NCBI RefSeq assembly: GCF_900078685.2
Contig: NZ_LT546166.1
Location: 2,200,287-2,264,286, forward strand
Direction of reading: 5' to 3'
Source of the DNA: Mycolicibacter icosiumassiliensis
Lineage (GTDB): Bacteria > Actinomycetota > Actinomycetes > Mycobacteriales > Mycobacteriaceae
Length of the DNA: 64,000 bases
A program made the position numbers and the translations under genes. A model generated the notes under the pieces. That model was not told where the DNA came from and made no database searches. It saw only the letters and a list, made by a program, of their open reading frames with translations. Numbering within the stretch: position 1 is the first letter of the stretch; the number at the start of each line of letters is the position of its first letter. Of the stretch, positions 18,959 to 27,673 are shown one piece after another.

Positions 18959-19334
18959 CCGTTCTTGACGCCTCGGCGCTGCTGGCTCTGATTCATGAAG
19001 AACCTGGTGCGACCTAGTCGCCGAGGCCGTAACTGGTTCGGTCATTGGCACGCCGAATCTTGCCGAGGTGATCGGCAAACTCGTGGACGCGCAGATGGAT
19101 GCCTCGGCCATCCGCCCACTTGTGGTCGCCGCCGGTGTCACCATCGAACCGCTGACCGCCGATGACGCGGAGCTTGCCGGCGCCCTGCGTGCCATCAGGG
19201 GCGGACAACAGCTCTCACTCGGCGATCGCTGCTGTCTTGCCCTGGCTATCCGCAGCACGCCCCCGATTGTTATGACCGCAGACCGTGTCTGGGCGAACCT
19301 CGACCTGCCGATCGAGGTTCGGCTCATTCGCTAG
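18955..19334 (+). pseudogene. vapC: PIN-domain toxin VapC, frameshifted
   Basis: The TTG start gives TVLDASALLALIHEEPGAT then a TAG at 19015. One frame over, the protein continues DLVAEAVTGSVIGTPNLAEVI to the end of a PIN domain (LSLGDRCCLALA, MTADRVW). One missing base near 19009-19011 (GCGACC where GCGGACC would keep frame) explains it. The acidic residues of a PIN ribonuclease are all encoded, but split across frames. It may be a real mutation or a sequencing error. Confidence 0.85.
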
Positions 19335-19391
19335 ATCGATCCGTGCCGAGGGTTCTGCCCACGAGGCCACGGGCCGGCGAGCGGAAGACTC

Positions 19392-20261
19392 CTACAAGCT
19401 GCCGACGCCCGACATCGGGGACTGCGCGAAGCCCCAGTCCAGCAGCGCGCTGGCTTGGTCCCAGTAGTTCGGTCCACCCTCGCGGATCAGCCCGAACATC
19501 ATCGCGATCACCAGCCGCCGACCGTCGCGGGCCGCACCCCCGACGTAGGTCTTACGTGCGGCGTCGGTGAAGCCGGTCTTGCCGCCGAACGCGCCCGGGT
19601 AGCGGGCCAGCAGCTCGTTCTGGTTGACGATCACCTTGTCGCCGTTGTCGCCGGGGAACATCGCCGACGGCTGCGCGGTGATCTCGGCGAACACCGGGTT
19701 GGCCATCGCCGCCCGGAAGATGGCCGCCAGGTCGTGCGGGGTGGTGGCACCCGGACCGTTCGGGCCGTCCAGGCCGGACGGGGTCGAGGCGTAAGTGCTG
19801 TTCGCGCCGACTTCGGCGGCCTTGGCGTTCATCTTTTGCACCGCGGCGTCGTGGCCGCCGAGCAGTTCGGCCAGGGTGTTGGCGGCGTCGTTGCCCGAGA
19901 TCAGCAGCACCGCATCGAGTAGTTGCCGTGCGGTGTAGCTGCGGCCGGGCCGGATCCCGGCACAGTTGCACTCGACGTGGGTATCAGCCGGATTGGCCTC
20001 CACGGTTGCGTCCAGCGGCACCTCATCGAGGGCGGTCAGTGCCAGCAGCACCTTGATCGTGCTGGCCGGTGGGGTCGCGGCGTAGCCGTTCTGCTCGGCC
20101 AGGATCTGTCCGGAGTCCAGGTCGGCGATGATCCAGTCCGGGGCCGGGCCCGGGGGGATCGGCACGGACCCGAGCGGCTGGGCGACGTCGGCCTCCGATG
20201 GAGCAGCGGTGGCGCCGAAGACCGTCAGGGCTGCCGCCAGCACGGCGAAAGATTTCCGCAT
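19392..20261 (-). CDS. dacB2: D-alanyl-D-alanine carboxypeptidase (DacB2-like)
   Basis: Secreted penicillin-binding protein that trims the terminal D-Ala from peptidoglycan stem peptides. The 289 residues begin with a signal peptide (MRKSFAVLAAALTVFG...), and all three active-site motifs are present: S67-T-I-K70, SGN in LLISGNDAAN, and KTG in GGKTGFTD. It is syntenic with Rv2911 and divergent from the NTF2-like gene. Confidence 0.95.
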   Translation of the reverse strand: MRKSFAVLAAALTVFGATAAPSEADVAQPLGSVPIPPGPAPDWIIADLDSGQILAEQNGYAATPPASTIKVLLALTALDEVPLDATVEANPADTHVECNCAGIRPGRSYTARQLLDAVLLISGNDAANTLAELLGGHDAAVQKMNAKAAEVGANSTYASTPSGLDGPNGPGATTPHDLAAIFRAAMANPVFAEITAQPSAMFPGDNGDKVIVNQNELLARYPGAFGGKTGFTDAARKTYVGGAARDGRRLVIAMMFGLIREGGPNYWDQASALLDWGFAQSPMSGVGSL

Positions 20262-20268
20262 GGCGGCC

Positions 20269-20274
20269 TACCTT
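20269..20274 (+). promoter_or_regulatory. Possible -10 box giving a leaderless GTG start for the NTF2-like gene
   Basis: TACCTT ends 6 nt before a GTG at 20281, in frame with the ATG at 20299. If used, the protein would gain six residues. Confidence 0.3.
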
Positions 20275-20298
20275 ACCGGTGTGGTGTTGAATCGGGGA

Positions 20299-20718
20299 AT
20301 GCTGAGCCACCAGGAAATTTCGGACCGTTGGGAGATCCAGCAGCTGCTGGTCGACTACTCGACCGCGATCGACACTCACAACTTCGATGGTCTGGATGCG
20401 GTGTTCACCCCCGATGCCTACATCGACTACCGCGCGATGGGCGGTATCGACGGACGCTTCCCGGAGGTGAAGGCCTGGCTGGCGGAGGTACTGCCCAATT
20501 TCGCGGGTTACGCCCACATGCTGGGACTGCCGGCAATCCGCGTCGAGGGCGACAGCGCCACCGCGCGCACCTTCTGTTTCAACCCGATGGTGTTCGGCGG
20601 AGAGAAGCCCGCCACCATGTTGTTAGGCCTGTGGTACGACGACGAGTTCGTCCGCACCGCCCAGGGCTGGCGGATGAGCCGGCGCTGCGAGATCAAGTGC
20701 TTCGAGAAGCTGCCCTGA
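20299..20718 (+). CDS. NTF2/SnoaL-like protein (Rv2910c-like)
   Basis: A 139-residue protein with the SnoaL-like cone fold pattern, starting MLSHQEISDRWEIQQLLVDY and containing DAVFTPDAYIDYRAMGG. Members include small isomerases, dehydratases and binding proteins; no activity is assigned. It is syntenic with Rv2910c, between dacB2 and rpsP. The ATG has a weak CGGGGA ribosome site; a leaderless GTG 18 nt upstream is an alternative start. Confidence 0.82.
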   Translation: MLSHQEISDRWEIQQLLVDYSTAIDTHNFDGLDAVFTPDAYIDYRAMGGIDGRFPEVKAWLAEVLPNFAGYAHMLGLPAIRVEGDSATARTFCFNPMVFGGEKPATMLLGLWYDDEFVRTAQGWRMSRRCEIKCFEKLP

Positions 20719-20719
20719 C

Positions 20720-20885
20720 GCGATTTCAGCTGACCGGCCCGGTTCTGGCACAATAGGCGGCTGTCCGCCGTGCGACTGGTCCTTCGGGAGGCTGCACGGC
20801 CGTGGCGCAACACGCGAGGCAAAACCGGATGGGGGCAAATCCGCCCCCGTCGCTGAATTGCAGCGTGCTATCTCAGGAGTTATTC
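20720..20885 (+). promoter_or_regulatory. rpsP promoter element and 5' leader
   Basis: GCGATTTCA (20720-20728) followed by TCTGGCACAAT (20744-20754) is shared almost exactly with the region upstream of rplS, pointing to a common ribosomal-protein promoter with CACAAT as the -10. The roughly 125-nt leader to rpsP contains a G/C-rich hairpin (GGGGGC / GCCCCC around 20831-20848) and an AGGAG ribosome site. Confidence 0.5.
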
Positions 20886-21398
20886 ATGGCTGTCAAGATC
20901 AAGCTCACCCGCCTCGGCAAGATCCGCAATCCGCAGTACCGCATCGCGGTTGCCGACGCCCGCTCCCGTCGGGACGGTCGTTCGATCGAGGTCATCGGTC
21001 GCTACCACCCGAAGGAAGAGCCGAGCCTGATCGAGATCGACTCGGAGCGCGCCCAGTACTGGCTGTCGGTCGGCGCTCAGCCCACCGAGCCGGTGCTCAA
21101 GCTGCTGAAGATCACCGGTGACTGGCAGAAGTTCAAGGGCCTGCCCGGCGCCGAGGGCCGCCTGAAGGTCAAGCCGGCCAAGCCGAGCAAGCTGGAGCTG
21201 TTCAACGCCGCGCTGGCCGAGGCCGAGGGCGGCCCGACCACCGAGGCCACCACCGCCAAGAAGAAGAAGGCGCCGGCAAAAAAGACTGAGCAGGCCGCAG
21301 AAAAGGCCGAGCCGGCCGCCGAAGAGGCCAAGGCCGACGAGGCTCCGGCCGCCGAGGCCCCCGCTGCTGAGGCCGCCGAGTCGGCCAGCGAGAGCTGA
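20886..21398 (+). CDS. rpsP: 30S ribosomal protein S16
   Basis: Small-subunit assembly protein. [20 protein letters not shown] and the [15 protein letters not shown] motif are diagnostic. At 170 residues it is roughly twice the E. coli size because of a Lys/Ala/Glu-rich tail (KKKKAPAKK then [12 protein letters not shown]), as in other mycobacteria. ATG 20886 follows AGGAG. First gene of the rpsP-khpA-rimM-trmD operon. Confidence 0.97.
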   Translation: MAVKIKLTRLGKIRNPQYRIAVADARSRRDGRSIEVIGRYHPKEEPSLIEIDSERAQYWLSVGAQPTEPVLKLLKITGDWQKFKGLPGAEGRLKVKPAKPSKLELFNAALAEAEGGPTTEATTAKKKKAPAKKTEQAAEKAEPAAEEAKADEAPAAEAPAAEAAESASES

Positions 21399-21406
21399 CC
21401 GCGGCG

Positions 21407-21649
21407 ATGAGCGCCGTGGTGGCAGACGCCGTCGAGCACTTGGTGCGCGGCATCGTCGATAACCCCGATGACGTACGAGTCGACATGGTGACCAACCGCC
21501 GTGGCCGCACCGTCGAGGTGCACGTGCACCCCGACGACCTGGGCAAGGTAATCGGTCGCGGCGGTCGCACCGCCACTGCGTTGCGCACCCTCGTCGCCGG
21601 TATCGGTGGACGCGGTATCCGCGTGGACGTGGTGGACACCGACCGGTAG
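21407..21649 (+). CDS. khpA: KH-domain RNA-binding protein KhpA
   Basis: An 80-residue single KH domain with the RNA-contacting loop [11 protein letters not shown]. KhpA binds RNA with KhpB and influences cell-wall growth in other Gram-positive bacteria. It lies between rpsP and rimM, the same position as Rv2908c. The gap to rpsP is 8 nt, so it is co-transcribed. Confidence 0.94.
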   Translation: MSAVVADAVEHLVRGIVDNPDDVRVDMVTNRRGRTVEVHVHPDDLGKVIGRGGRTATALRTLVAGIGGRGIRVDVVDTDR

Positions 21650-21660
21650 CCGGGCGGCTC

Positions 21661-22182
21661 ATGGAGCTGACGGTCGGGCGTGTGGTCAAAGCCCACGGCA
21701 TCAGCGGCGAGATCGTCGTCGATGTCCGTACTGACGATCCCGAACTGCGGTTCGCGCCGGGTGCGACGCTGCATGCCCGTAAGTCCGGTGTGCCGCAACG
21801 CGACTACGTCGTTGAGGCGGCGCGCCCTCATGGGGCACGCCTGTTGGTGCGGCTGGTCGGTGTCGGTGACCGCGACGGCGCGGATGCGTTGCGCAGCAGC
21901 CTATTCGTCGTCGATTCCGCGGAGTTGCCGCCGATCACCGAGCCGGACACCTACTACGACCATCAGCTCGAAGGCCTTGCGGTTCGCGACATGGCGGGGG
22001 AGCCGGTGGGCACCGTCACCGAGGTGTTGCACACCGCTGCCGGTGAACTGCTCGCCATCAAGCGGACCGACGGCCGGGAACTGTTGGTGCCGTTCATCGC
22101 CGCGTTCGTGCCGTCGGTGTCGCTGGAGCAGCGCGCCGTGGTGATCGACCCGCCCGAGGGCCTGCTTGACCTGGAGGGCTGA
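21661..22182 (+). CDS. rimM: Ribosome maturation factor RimM
   Basis: Assists 30S head assembly by binding S19. The 173 residues show the N-terminal barrel ([17 protein letters not shown]) and the PRC-barrel half ([20 protein letters not shown]). It follows khpA by 11 nt and precedes trmD by 3 nt in the standard operon. Confidence 0.96.
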   Translation: MELTVGRVVKAHGISGEIVVDVRTDDPELRFAPGATLHARKSGVPQRDYVVEAARPHGARLLVRLVGVGDRDGADALRSSLFVVDSAELPPITEPDTYYDHQLEGLAVRDMAGEPVGTVTEVLHTAAGELLAIKRTDGRELLVPFIAAFVPSVSLEQRAVVIDPPEGLLDLEG

Positions 22183-22185
22183 GGC

Positions 22186-22818
22186 GTGCGCGTTGACGTC
22201 CTGACGATCTTCCCGGACTATCTGGACCCGATCCGGCAATCGTTGCCGGGCAAGGCGATCGAGACCGGGCTGGTCGAGTTCGAGGTCCACGACCTACGGC
22301 GCTGGACTCACGACGTGCACCGCTCGGTGGACGACTCGCCGTACGGCGGCGGACCGGGAATGGTGATGAAGGCTCCGGTCTGGGGTGAAGCGCTGGACGA
22401 AATCTGTTCGGAGCAGACCGTTCTCATCGTCCCGACCCCAGCGGGCACCCTGTTCGACCAGGCCACCGCGCAGCGCTGGAGCGCAGAAGCGCACCTGGTG
22501 TTCGCCTGCGGCCGCTATGAGGGCATCGATCAACGGGTCGCCGACGACGCCGCTCGGCGGATGCGGGTCGAAGAGGTGTCGATCGGTGACTATGTGCTGG
22601 CCGGCGGGGAGCCCGCAGTCCTGGTGATGCTTGAGGCGGTGCTACGGCTGATGCCCGGCGTGCTGGGGGGGCCGAGCTACACCCGCCCGCCGAGCTGGCG
22701 CGGCCTGGACGTACCCGACGTGCTGCTCTCCGGTGATCACGCCCGGATCAACGCCTGGCGCCACCAGGCGGCCCTGGAGCGGACCCGCGAACGTCGTCCG
22801 GATCTGCTGGGGGAGTAG
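22186..22818 (+). CDS. trmD: tRNA (guanine37-N1)-methyltransferase TrmD, with an internal deletion
   Basis: SPOUT enzyme that makes m1G37 in tRNA and prevents frameshifting; normally essential. The SAM-knot is intact ([24 protein letters not shown]) and the C-terminal tRNA-binding part is present ([22 protein letters not shown]). However GVLG runs directly into GPSYTRPP. TrmD proteins normally have about 20 residues here, including the Asp-Ser of the interdomain linker that holds the catalytic base (Asp169 in Haemophilus numbering). At 210 residues it is about that much shorter than its relatives. The join is at a G7 run (22665-22671). Confidence 0.9.
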   Translation: MRVDVLTIFPDYLDPIRQSLPGKAIETGLVEFEVHDLRRWTHDVHRSVDDSPYGGGPGMVMKAPVWGEALDEICSEQTVLIVPTPAGTLFDQATAQRWSAEAHLVFACGRYEGIDQRVADDAARRMRVEEVSIGDYVLAGGEPAVLVMLEAVLRLMPGVLGGPSYTRPPSWRGLDVPDVLLSGDHARINAWRHQAALERTRERRPDLLGE

Positions 22819-22840
22819 CCCACGGTCGGCTTCCGCCGCG

Positions 22841-22896
22841 CGAGTGTGCGGAATTATCGGGATTTCCGACGTTTTGCCTACCAAACCGCACACTCG
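22841..22896. repeat. Long-loop inverted repeat between trmD and lppW
   Basis: CGAGTGTGCGG (22841-22851) and its exact complement CCGCACACTCG (22886-22896) flank a 34-nt loop that has its own small TCGG/CCGA stem. Located between convergent genes, so a bidirectional terminator role is likely. Confidence 0.65.
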
Positions 22897-22933
22897 GCGT
22901 CGCTAGGAAACGCCCGGTGCCGACGAAACTGGG

Positions 22934-23842
22934 TTAAATCCGCCCGCCCGGGAAGATGGTCTTCACGGCCTCGGTGATGGTGGTGCGCGCGGTGGCGTCG
23001 TCGCTGGGCTGCAGCGACTCGATCACCACGATGTAGCGGCGATCCGCCCCGACCACACCGGTCGACAGGTGCATCCAGTTGTTGCCGATGCAGCACATCC
23101 AGCCCTGCTTCACCGCCACCGGCTCGTCGTACAAGCCCTCCGGAATCCCGAATCGCTGCGGGTAGCCGTCCAGGCCACTCGGGGTGGACAGCGCGAGGTT
23201 GTTCATGATGATGCTGGCCTGGGCCGGCGGCAGGCCGCCGGAACCGTTGAGCAGCATGTCGTAGTAACGCGCCAGGTCCGGTGCGGTGCTGATGGTGTTC
23301 CACCAGGCACCGTTCGACGGCGGCGTGGTGCCGGCCAGGCCGTAGCGGCCGGCCACCCGGGTGATGATCGCGTTGCCGCCGTTCTGGTTCCAGAACGTCT
23401 CGGCCGCCCCGTCGTCGGACGCCCGCAGCATGGAATCCAGGGCAGCCCGGTCGTCGGCCGACAGGCCGCCCTCGGGTTTGCGGAGCAGCAGGTCGTCGGC
23501 GATGAACAGCTTGGCGACCGACGCGGTGGCGATCGGCCGGGTGTTGCCGTTGGTGATCAACTGGTGCGAGATCCGGTCCAGCACCGCCACCGAGATGTTG
23601 GCACCGACCTTGGCGGCCTCGTCGGTGGCTTCCTGCATGCGCGCCGCGAGGCCGTCGACCACCGCGGCCGGCTGAATCGCGGGCGCCCGGGGAGCTTCGA
23701 TGGCGGTGGCCACCGGCGTCACCTCCGGCGCGTGGTACGGCGTCGGCCGTATGGCGTCGGCGCCATAGACCTTTTCATCGCAGCCGAATACCACCGTGGA
23801 AATCACCATGACGATGGTCAGCAGAAGCATCGATGGCCGCAC
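22934..23842 (-). CDS. lppW: Lipoprotein LppW-like, beta-lactamase-fold
   Basis: A 302-residue predicted lipoprotein: a short basic N-terminus, hydrophobic LLLTIVMVISTVVFGC with the lipobox Cys, and a Pro/Ala-rich spacer. The globular part resembles serine beta-lactamase/PBP-type proteins: SVAKLF gives an SxxK-like motif and MLRASDDGAAETFW an SDD-like motif. It is syntenic with Rv2905 (lppW). Substrate unknown. The upstream TTG is rejected because an AGGAGG ribosome site lies within it, 9 nt before the GTG at 23842. Confidence 0.82.
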   Translation of the reverse strand: MRPSMLLLTIVMVISTVVFGCDEKVYGADAIRPTPYHAPEVTPVATAIEAPRAPAIQPAAVVDGLAARMQEATDEAAKVGANISVAVLDRISHQLITNGNTRPIATASVAKLFIADDLLLRKPEGGLSADDRAALDSMLRASDDGAAETFWNQNGGNAIITRVAGRYGLAGTTPPSNGAWWNTISTAPDLARYYDMLLNGSGGLPPAQASIIMNNLALSTPSGLDGYPQRFGIPEGLYDEPVAVKQGWMCCIGNNWMHLSTGVVGADRRYIVVIESLQPSDDATARTTITEAVKTIFPGGRI

Positions 23843-24029
23843 GGCGGGTGGCCTCCTCAAGAGGTATCAGTCGCGTAATTGCACCGACATCGGGTTTACG
23901 GGCTCGCCATACTGCTGCCATCGGCCCGCCGGATAGGTTACCGCGTGGGCGTGCGGATCGCGCAGTTCGGTCGCCTCCAGAATTATCACGGCGGCGGGGT
24001 TCGGCGTGGAACGACCAGCGGCGATTTGC

Positions 24030-24226
24030 GCGATTTCACTGGTTGCGCTGCGTCTGGCACAATTGAGCAGTTGTCGCCTGCGGTTGATTCTGCAGCGGAG
24101 TCCTGGCGTCCCGGTCACCGCACAGTGCGACAACACGCCCGAACCCATCGGCTCGGTAACCGTCTGCATGCTCACAACGCGTGTCGGCCGGTCCGCAGCC
24201 GCGACCCGCGAGGAAGTGTTTCCGCA
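24030..24226 (+). promoter_or_regulatory. rplS promoter element and 5' leader
   Basis: GCGATTTCA (24030-24038) and TCTGGCACAAT (24053-24063) repeat the rpsP promoter element with near-equal spacing. A long leader of roughly 160 nt follows before rplS, with a GAGGAAG ribosome site. The rest of 23861-24029 shows no gene. Confidence 0.5.
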
Positions 24227-24568
24227 ATGAACACGCTGGACATCGTCGACAAGGCGTCGCTGCGCGACGACATCCCGGCCTTCGCCCCCGGCGACACGGT
24301 CAACGTGCACGTGAAGGTGATCGAGGGCTCCAAGGAGCGCATCCAGGTGTTCAAGGGTGTGGTCATCCGTCGGCAGGGTGGCGGCGTTCGCGAGACGTTC
24401 ACGGTCCGCAAGGAGAGCTACGGCGTCGGCGTGGAGCGGACCTTCCCGGTGCACTCGCCCAACGTTGACCACATCGATGTGGTGGTCCGTGGTGATGTGC
24501 GGCGCGCCAAGCTGTACTACTTGCGTGAGCTGCGCGGCAAGAAGGCCAAGATCAAGGAAAAGCGCTGA
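24227..24568 (+). CDS. rplS: 50S ribosomal protein L19
   Basis: 113-residue L19 at the 30S-50S interface. Diagnostic sequence: [33 protein letters not shown] and [12 protein letters not shown]. The ATG follows a GAGGAAG ribosome site; upstream in-frame sequence is leader. First gene of rplS-lepB-rnhB. Confidence 0.97.
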   Translation: MNTLDIVDKASLRDDIPAFAPGDTVNVHVKVIEGSKERIQVFKGVVIRRQGGGVRETFTVRKESYGVGVERTFPVHSPNVDHIDVVVRGDVRRAKLYYLRELRGKKAKIKEKR

Positions 24569-24623
24569 TCTTGCCCGCGCCGGGCTTTATCCGGTCGGCC
24601 CCCGGTACCGCTGACGCGGTCAT

Positions 24624-24629
24624 TACCCT
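24624..24629 (+). promoter_or_regulatory. -10 box for leaderless lepB
   Basis: TACCCT lies exactly 6 nt before the lepB GTG at 24636, with no ribosome site, so lepB probably has its own leaderless promoter as well as read-through from rplS. Confidence 0.5.
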
Positions 24630-24635
24630 GATCTC

Positions 24636-25463
24636 GTGACCGAAACCACGGGTTCATCGCCCGAAAGTTCCCCCGAGGCTGCTGAGGCTGCCGAGGCGCC
24701 CGAGGACGGCAAGCACAGCACGCTGCGCGAGTCGGTCGTGCTGATCACGATCGCGCTGGTGTTGTACTACCTGATGCTGACGTTCGTGGCGCGTCCGTAC
24801 CTCATTCCGTCGGAGTCGATGGAGCCGACGTTGCACGGCTGCCACGGCTGCGTCGGCGACCGCATCATGGTGGACAAGGTCACCTACCGCTTCAGCACAC
24901 CGCAGCCCGGCGACGTCGTCGTCTTCCGCGGCCCCCCGTCGTGGAACGTCGGCTACAAGTCGATCCGGTCGACGAACACCCCGGTGCGCTGGGTGCAGAA
25001 CGCGCTGTCGTTCATCGGGTTCGTTCCGCCCGACGAGAACGACTTGGTCAAGCGAGTCATCGCGGTCGGCGGTCAGACGGTTCAGTGCCGTAACGACACC
25101 GGTCTGACCGTGGACGGCAAACTGCTCCACGAGCCCTACCTGAACCCGGCCACCCTGATGGTCGACCCGATGGTCTACCCCTGTCTGGGCAACGAGTTCG
25201 GTCCGGTGACCGTGCCGCAGGGGCGGCTGTGGGTGATGGGTGACAACCGCACCCATTCCTCGGACTCGCGGGCGCACTGCGACTCCGTGCAGGTTCAGCC
25301 CGACATGCAGCGCCGGATCCTGTGCACCGGAGCAGATCTGGACGCCGGCACCGTGCCGGTGGCCAATGTGATCGGCAAGACCAGGTTCATCGCCTGGCCG
25401 CCGTCGCGCTGGGGACCGGTAAAATCGGTAAATCCCCAGAAGATGGCCGAGCAGGGCCCGTAG
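24636..25463 (+). CDS. lepB: Signal peptidase I
   Basis: Membrane protease cleaving Sec and Tat signal peptides. 275 residues: acidic cytoplasmic N-terminus, one transmembrane helix about 33-52, catalytic Ser61 in PSESMEPTL, catalytic Lys139 in [11 protein letters not shown], and the late [11 protein letters not shown] motif. A mycobacterial cysteine-containing insert ([10 protein letters not shown]) is present. rnhB starts 2 nt after the stop. Confidence 0.96.
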   Translation: MTETTGSSPESSPEAAEAAEAPEDGKHSTLRESVVLITIALVLYYLMLTFVARPYLIPSESMEPTLHGCHGCVGDRIMVDKVTYRFSTPQPGDVVVFRGPPSWNVGYKSIRSTNTPVRWVQNALSFIGFVPPDENDLVKRVIAVGGQTVQCRNDTGLTVDGKLLHEPYLNPATLMVDPMVYPCLGNEFGPVTVPQGRLWVMGDNRTHSSDSRAHCDSVQVQPDMQRRILCTGADLDAGTVPVANVIGKTRFIAWPPSRWGPVKSVNPQKMAEQGP

Positions 25464-25465
25464 CC

Positions 25466-26125
25466 ATGGCTCCGGCCTGGCCGCCGCGCAGGGTGATCCG
25501 TCGTTCACCGGGGCTGCGCACTCTGGAGTCGGCGCTGTACCGCAGTGGGCTCGGTCCGGTCGCCGGGGTCGACGAGGTCGGTCGCGGCGCGTGCGCCGGA
25601 CCGCTGGTGGTGGCCGCCTGTGTGCTCGGACCGGGTAAGCCTGCCGCGCTGGCTGCGCTCGACGACTCCAAGAAGCTCACCGAGAAGGTCCGCGAACAGC
25701 TGTTTCCGCTGATCCGCCGGCATGCACTGGCCTACCACGTGGTGTTTATCTCCCCGGCCGACGTCGACGCGCGCGGGGTGCACGTGGCCAACATCGAGGG
25801 CATGCGGCGCGCGGTGGCGGGCCTGGCGCAGCGGCCGGGCTATGTACTGTCCGACGGGTTCCGGGTGCCCGGGCTGCCGATGCCCTCGCTTCCGGTGATC
25901 GGCGGCGACGGGGCCGCGGCGTGCATCGCCGCGGCGAGCGTGCTGGCCAAGGTCAGCCGGGACCGTTACATGGCGACCCTGGATGCCGATCACCCCGGCT
26001 ATGGCTTCGCCGTGCACAAGGGGTATTCCACCGCCGCACACACCGCTGCGTTGGCGGCGTTGGGGCCCTGTATTCAGCATCGATACTCGTTCGTCAACGT
26101 ACGCAAGGTGGTGAGTGCCCGATGA
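25466..26125 (+). CDS. rnhB: Ribonuclease HII
   Basis: Removes ribonucleotides from DNA-RNA hybrids. 219 residues with [34 protein letters not shown] and [15 protein letters not shown], including the acidic metal ligands. ATG 25466 is 2 nt after lepB. The stop overlaps the start of the next gene as ATGA. Confidence 0.96.
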   Translation: MAPAWPPRRVIRRSPGLRTLESALYRSGLGPVAGVDEVGRGACAGPLVVAACVLGPGKPAALAALDDSKKLTEKVREQLFPLIRRHALAYHVVFISPADVDARGVHVANIEGMRRAVAGLAQRPGYVLSDGFRVPGLPMPSLPVIGGDGAAACIAAASVLAKVSRDRYMATLDADHPGYGFAVHKGYSTAAHTAALAALGPCIQHRYSFVNVRKVVSAR

Positions 26126-26427
26126 GCGCCGAAGATCTCGAGAAGTACGAAACCGAGATGGAACTCTCGCTGTACCGCGAATACAAGGACATCGTGGGGC
26201 AGTTCAGTTACGTCGTGGAGACCGAGCGACGGTTCTATCTGGCCAACAGCGTGGAGATGGTGCCCCGCAACTCCGACGGCGAGGTGTATTTCGAGCTGCG
26301 ACTGGCCGACGCCTGGGTGTGGGACATGTACCGCCCGGCCCGGTTCGTCAAGCAGGTGCGGGTGGTCACCTTCAAAGACGTCAACATCGAAGAGGTCGAG
26401 AAGCCCGAGCTGCGGCTGCCGGAGTAA
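26122..26427 (+). CDS. DUF2469 family protein (Rv2901c-like)
   Basis: 101 residues starting [20 protein letters not shown], a small acidic actinobacterial protein always found next to rnhB. Function unknown. Its ATGA overlap with rnhB indicates translational coupling. Confidence 0.92.
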   Translation: MSAEDLEKYETEMELSLYREYKDIVGQFSYVVETERRFYLANSVEMVPRNSDGEVYFELRLADAWVWDMYRPARFVKQVRVVTFKDVNIEEVEKPELRLPE

Positions 26428-26469
26428 ACACCGCAGCGCCGCAGGGGAGTTGCGTCTAGGCTGACAGGC

Positions 26470-27135
26470 ATGACTGCTGTCGACCGCGCCGTCTCGCGCC
26501 GTGAGATCACCGATGCCCTGCTCAAAGCCATGGAGCGTCGTCACGAGGTGCTCGACGTGATTGTCGACGCCGAGGACCGCGCCTCTGCCGTGCAGGCGAT
26601 CGCAGACCTGCTCGGCACCTCGCCGGCCGGGTGCGAAGCGGTGATCGGAATGTCTCTCGATCAGCTCACCAAGGATTCGCGCGACCGGATCGCCGACGAG
26701 CTCAACGACTTGAACAATGAGCTGACCTTCACCCTCGGCGACCGGCCGGCCAGCTCCGGCGAGACCTTGGCGCTCCGGCTGTTCTCCGGTGAACAGGACC
26801 GCGACATTTTGGCCGATCGGACCGCGGACGTCGGTGCCAGCGTCGACGGGACCGGCCGACCGGCCGGCGGTCTCGACGACGAGATTCACTCCGCGCTGTC
26901 CCGGGTGGATGACGAGGACGCCGCGCTGTTCGTCGCCATCGACGGTGGGCAGAAGATCGGGATGGTCTTCGGCGACCTGCACCACGGCGAGGTGAACGTG
27001 CGGATCTGGATCCATCCCGAACACCGCAAGAAGGGCTACGGCACCGCCGCGCTGCGCCGTGCGCGTTCGGAGATGGCTGCCTACTTCCCCGGTGTGCCGT
27101 TGATCGTTCGAGCACCGGGCGCGCACGCCGGCTAA
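26470..27135 (+). CDS. GNAT acetyltransferase with an N-terminal GyrA-like helical module
   Basis: 221 residues. The N-terminal ~80 (RREITDALLKAMERRHEVL ... ADLLGTSPAGCEAVIGMSLDQLTKDSRDRI) read like the coiled-coil/C-gate segment of DNA gyrase subunit A. The C-terminal ~110 look like a GNAT fold: LFVAIDGGQKIGMVFGDL, then the acetyl-CoA loop HPEHRKKGYGTAALRRA. The GyrA part lacks any catalytic residue. Target unknown; binding to topoisomerase or to its own N-terminus is speculation. It is 42 nt after the DUF2469 gene and could share its transcript. Confidence 0.75.
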   Translation: MTAVDRAVSRREITDALLKAMERRHEVLDVIVDAEDRASAVQAIADLLGTSPAGCEAVIGMSLDQLTKDSRDRIADELNDLNNELTFTLGDRPASSGETLALRLFSGEQDRDILADRTADVGASVDGTGRPAGGLDDEIHSALSRVDDEDAALFVAIDGGQKIGMVFGDLHHGEVNVRIWIHPEHRKKGYGTAALRRARSEMAAYFPGVPLIVRAPGAHAG

Positions 27136-27673
27136 TCAGTTTGGAATCCTTCACCTGACGATCAGGTGGCGGGTCTGTTCGATGGCGTTGCGCCGGGTTG
27201 GCGCGTGGCCGAGGGGCGCAATAAGACCCCACGGGGCATGTCGGCGTTTCAGCTAACGGCTATAGCTCCGTAATCGCCTTAATCCCAAGGGATTACCTGT
27301 GTAGTGGCAAACGATCTGCCGCGCGCGGAGCACGTTTTGGCAGGGCCGATGTGGCCGTTTCTGTTTGAACAACCGGGCTGGGCAGATTTGTTTGCCGTAC
27401 TGGCCGCTATGTATGGATTGAACAGCTCATTTGGCGGTATTTCTCGGTTGCGGATCGGCTGGCTCCGGTGGCGAATTAAGAAGACGCTATCGGAAAGTTG
27501 GTCGCGCACAGGTTTACTCGTGAACACCTTGAGTTTCTGAGCCGACACCCATCCGAGGAGGCACCGTGCGCCTGGCATCCGGCATCACCGCCAGCTCCAG
27601 CGTGGCCTCGGCAGCACTCAAGTCGTCCATGACGTTCAGCGCAGCTATCCACCACAGTGAAGGGGCAACATCC
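27136..27673. other. Intergenic region upstream of the GjpA-like gene
   Basis: About 540 nt, lower in GC than its surroundings. A 78-codon ORF at 27304-27540 (starting MANDLPRAEH) has no ribosome site or recognisable family and is not called as a gene. A GAAGGGG ribosome site lies at the 3' end before ATG 27674. Promoters for the downstream secreted-protein genes presumably lie here. Confidence 0.55.

Noticed and set aside
22665..22671. G7 run in trmD as a phase-variation site
   Set aside because: The frame is intact on both sides; the anomaly is a multi-codon in-frame loss, not slippage by single bases.
27304..27540. 78-residue ORF upstream of the GjpA-like gene
   Set aside because: No ribosome site, no family resemblance, and atypical composition; left as intergenic.
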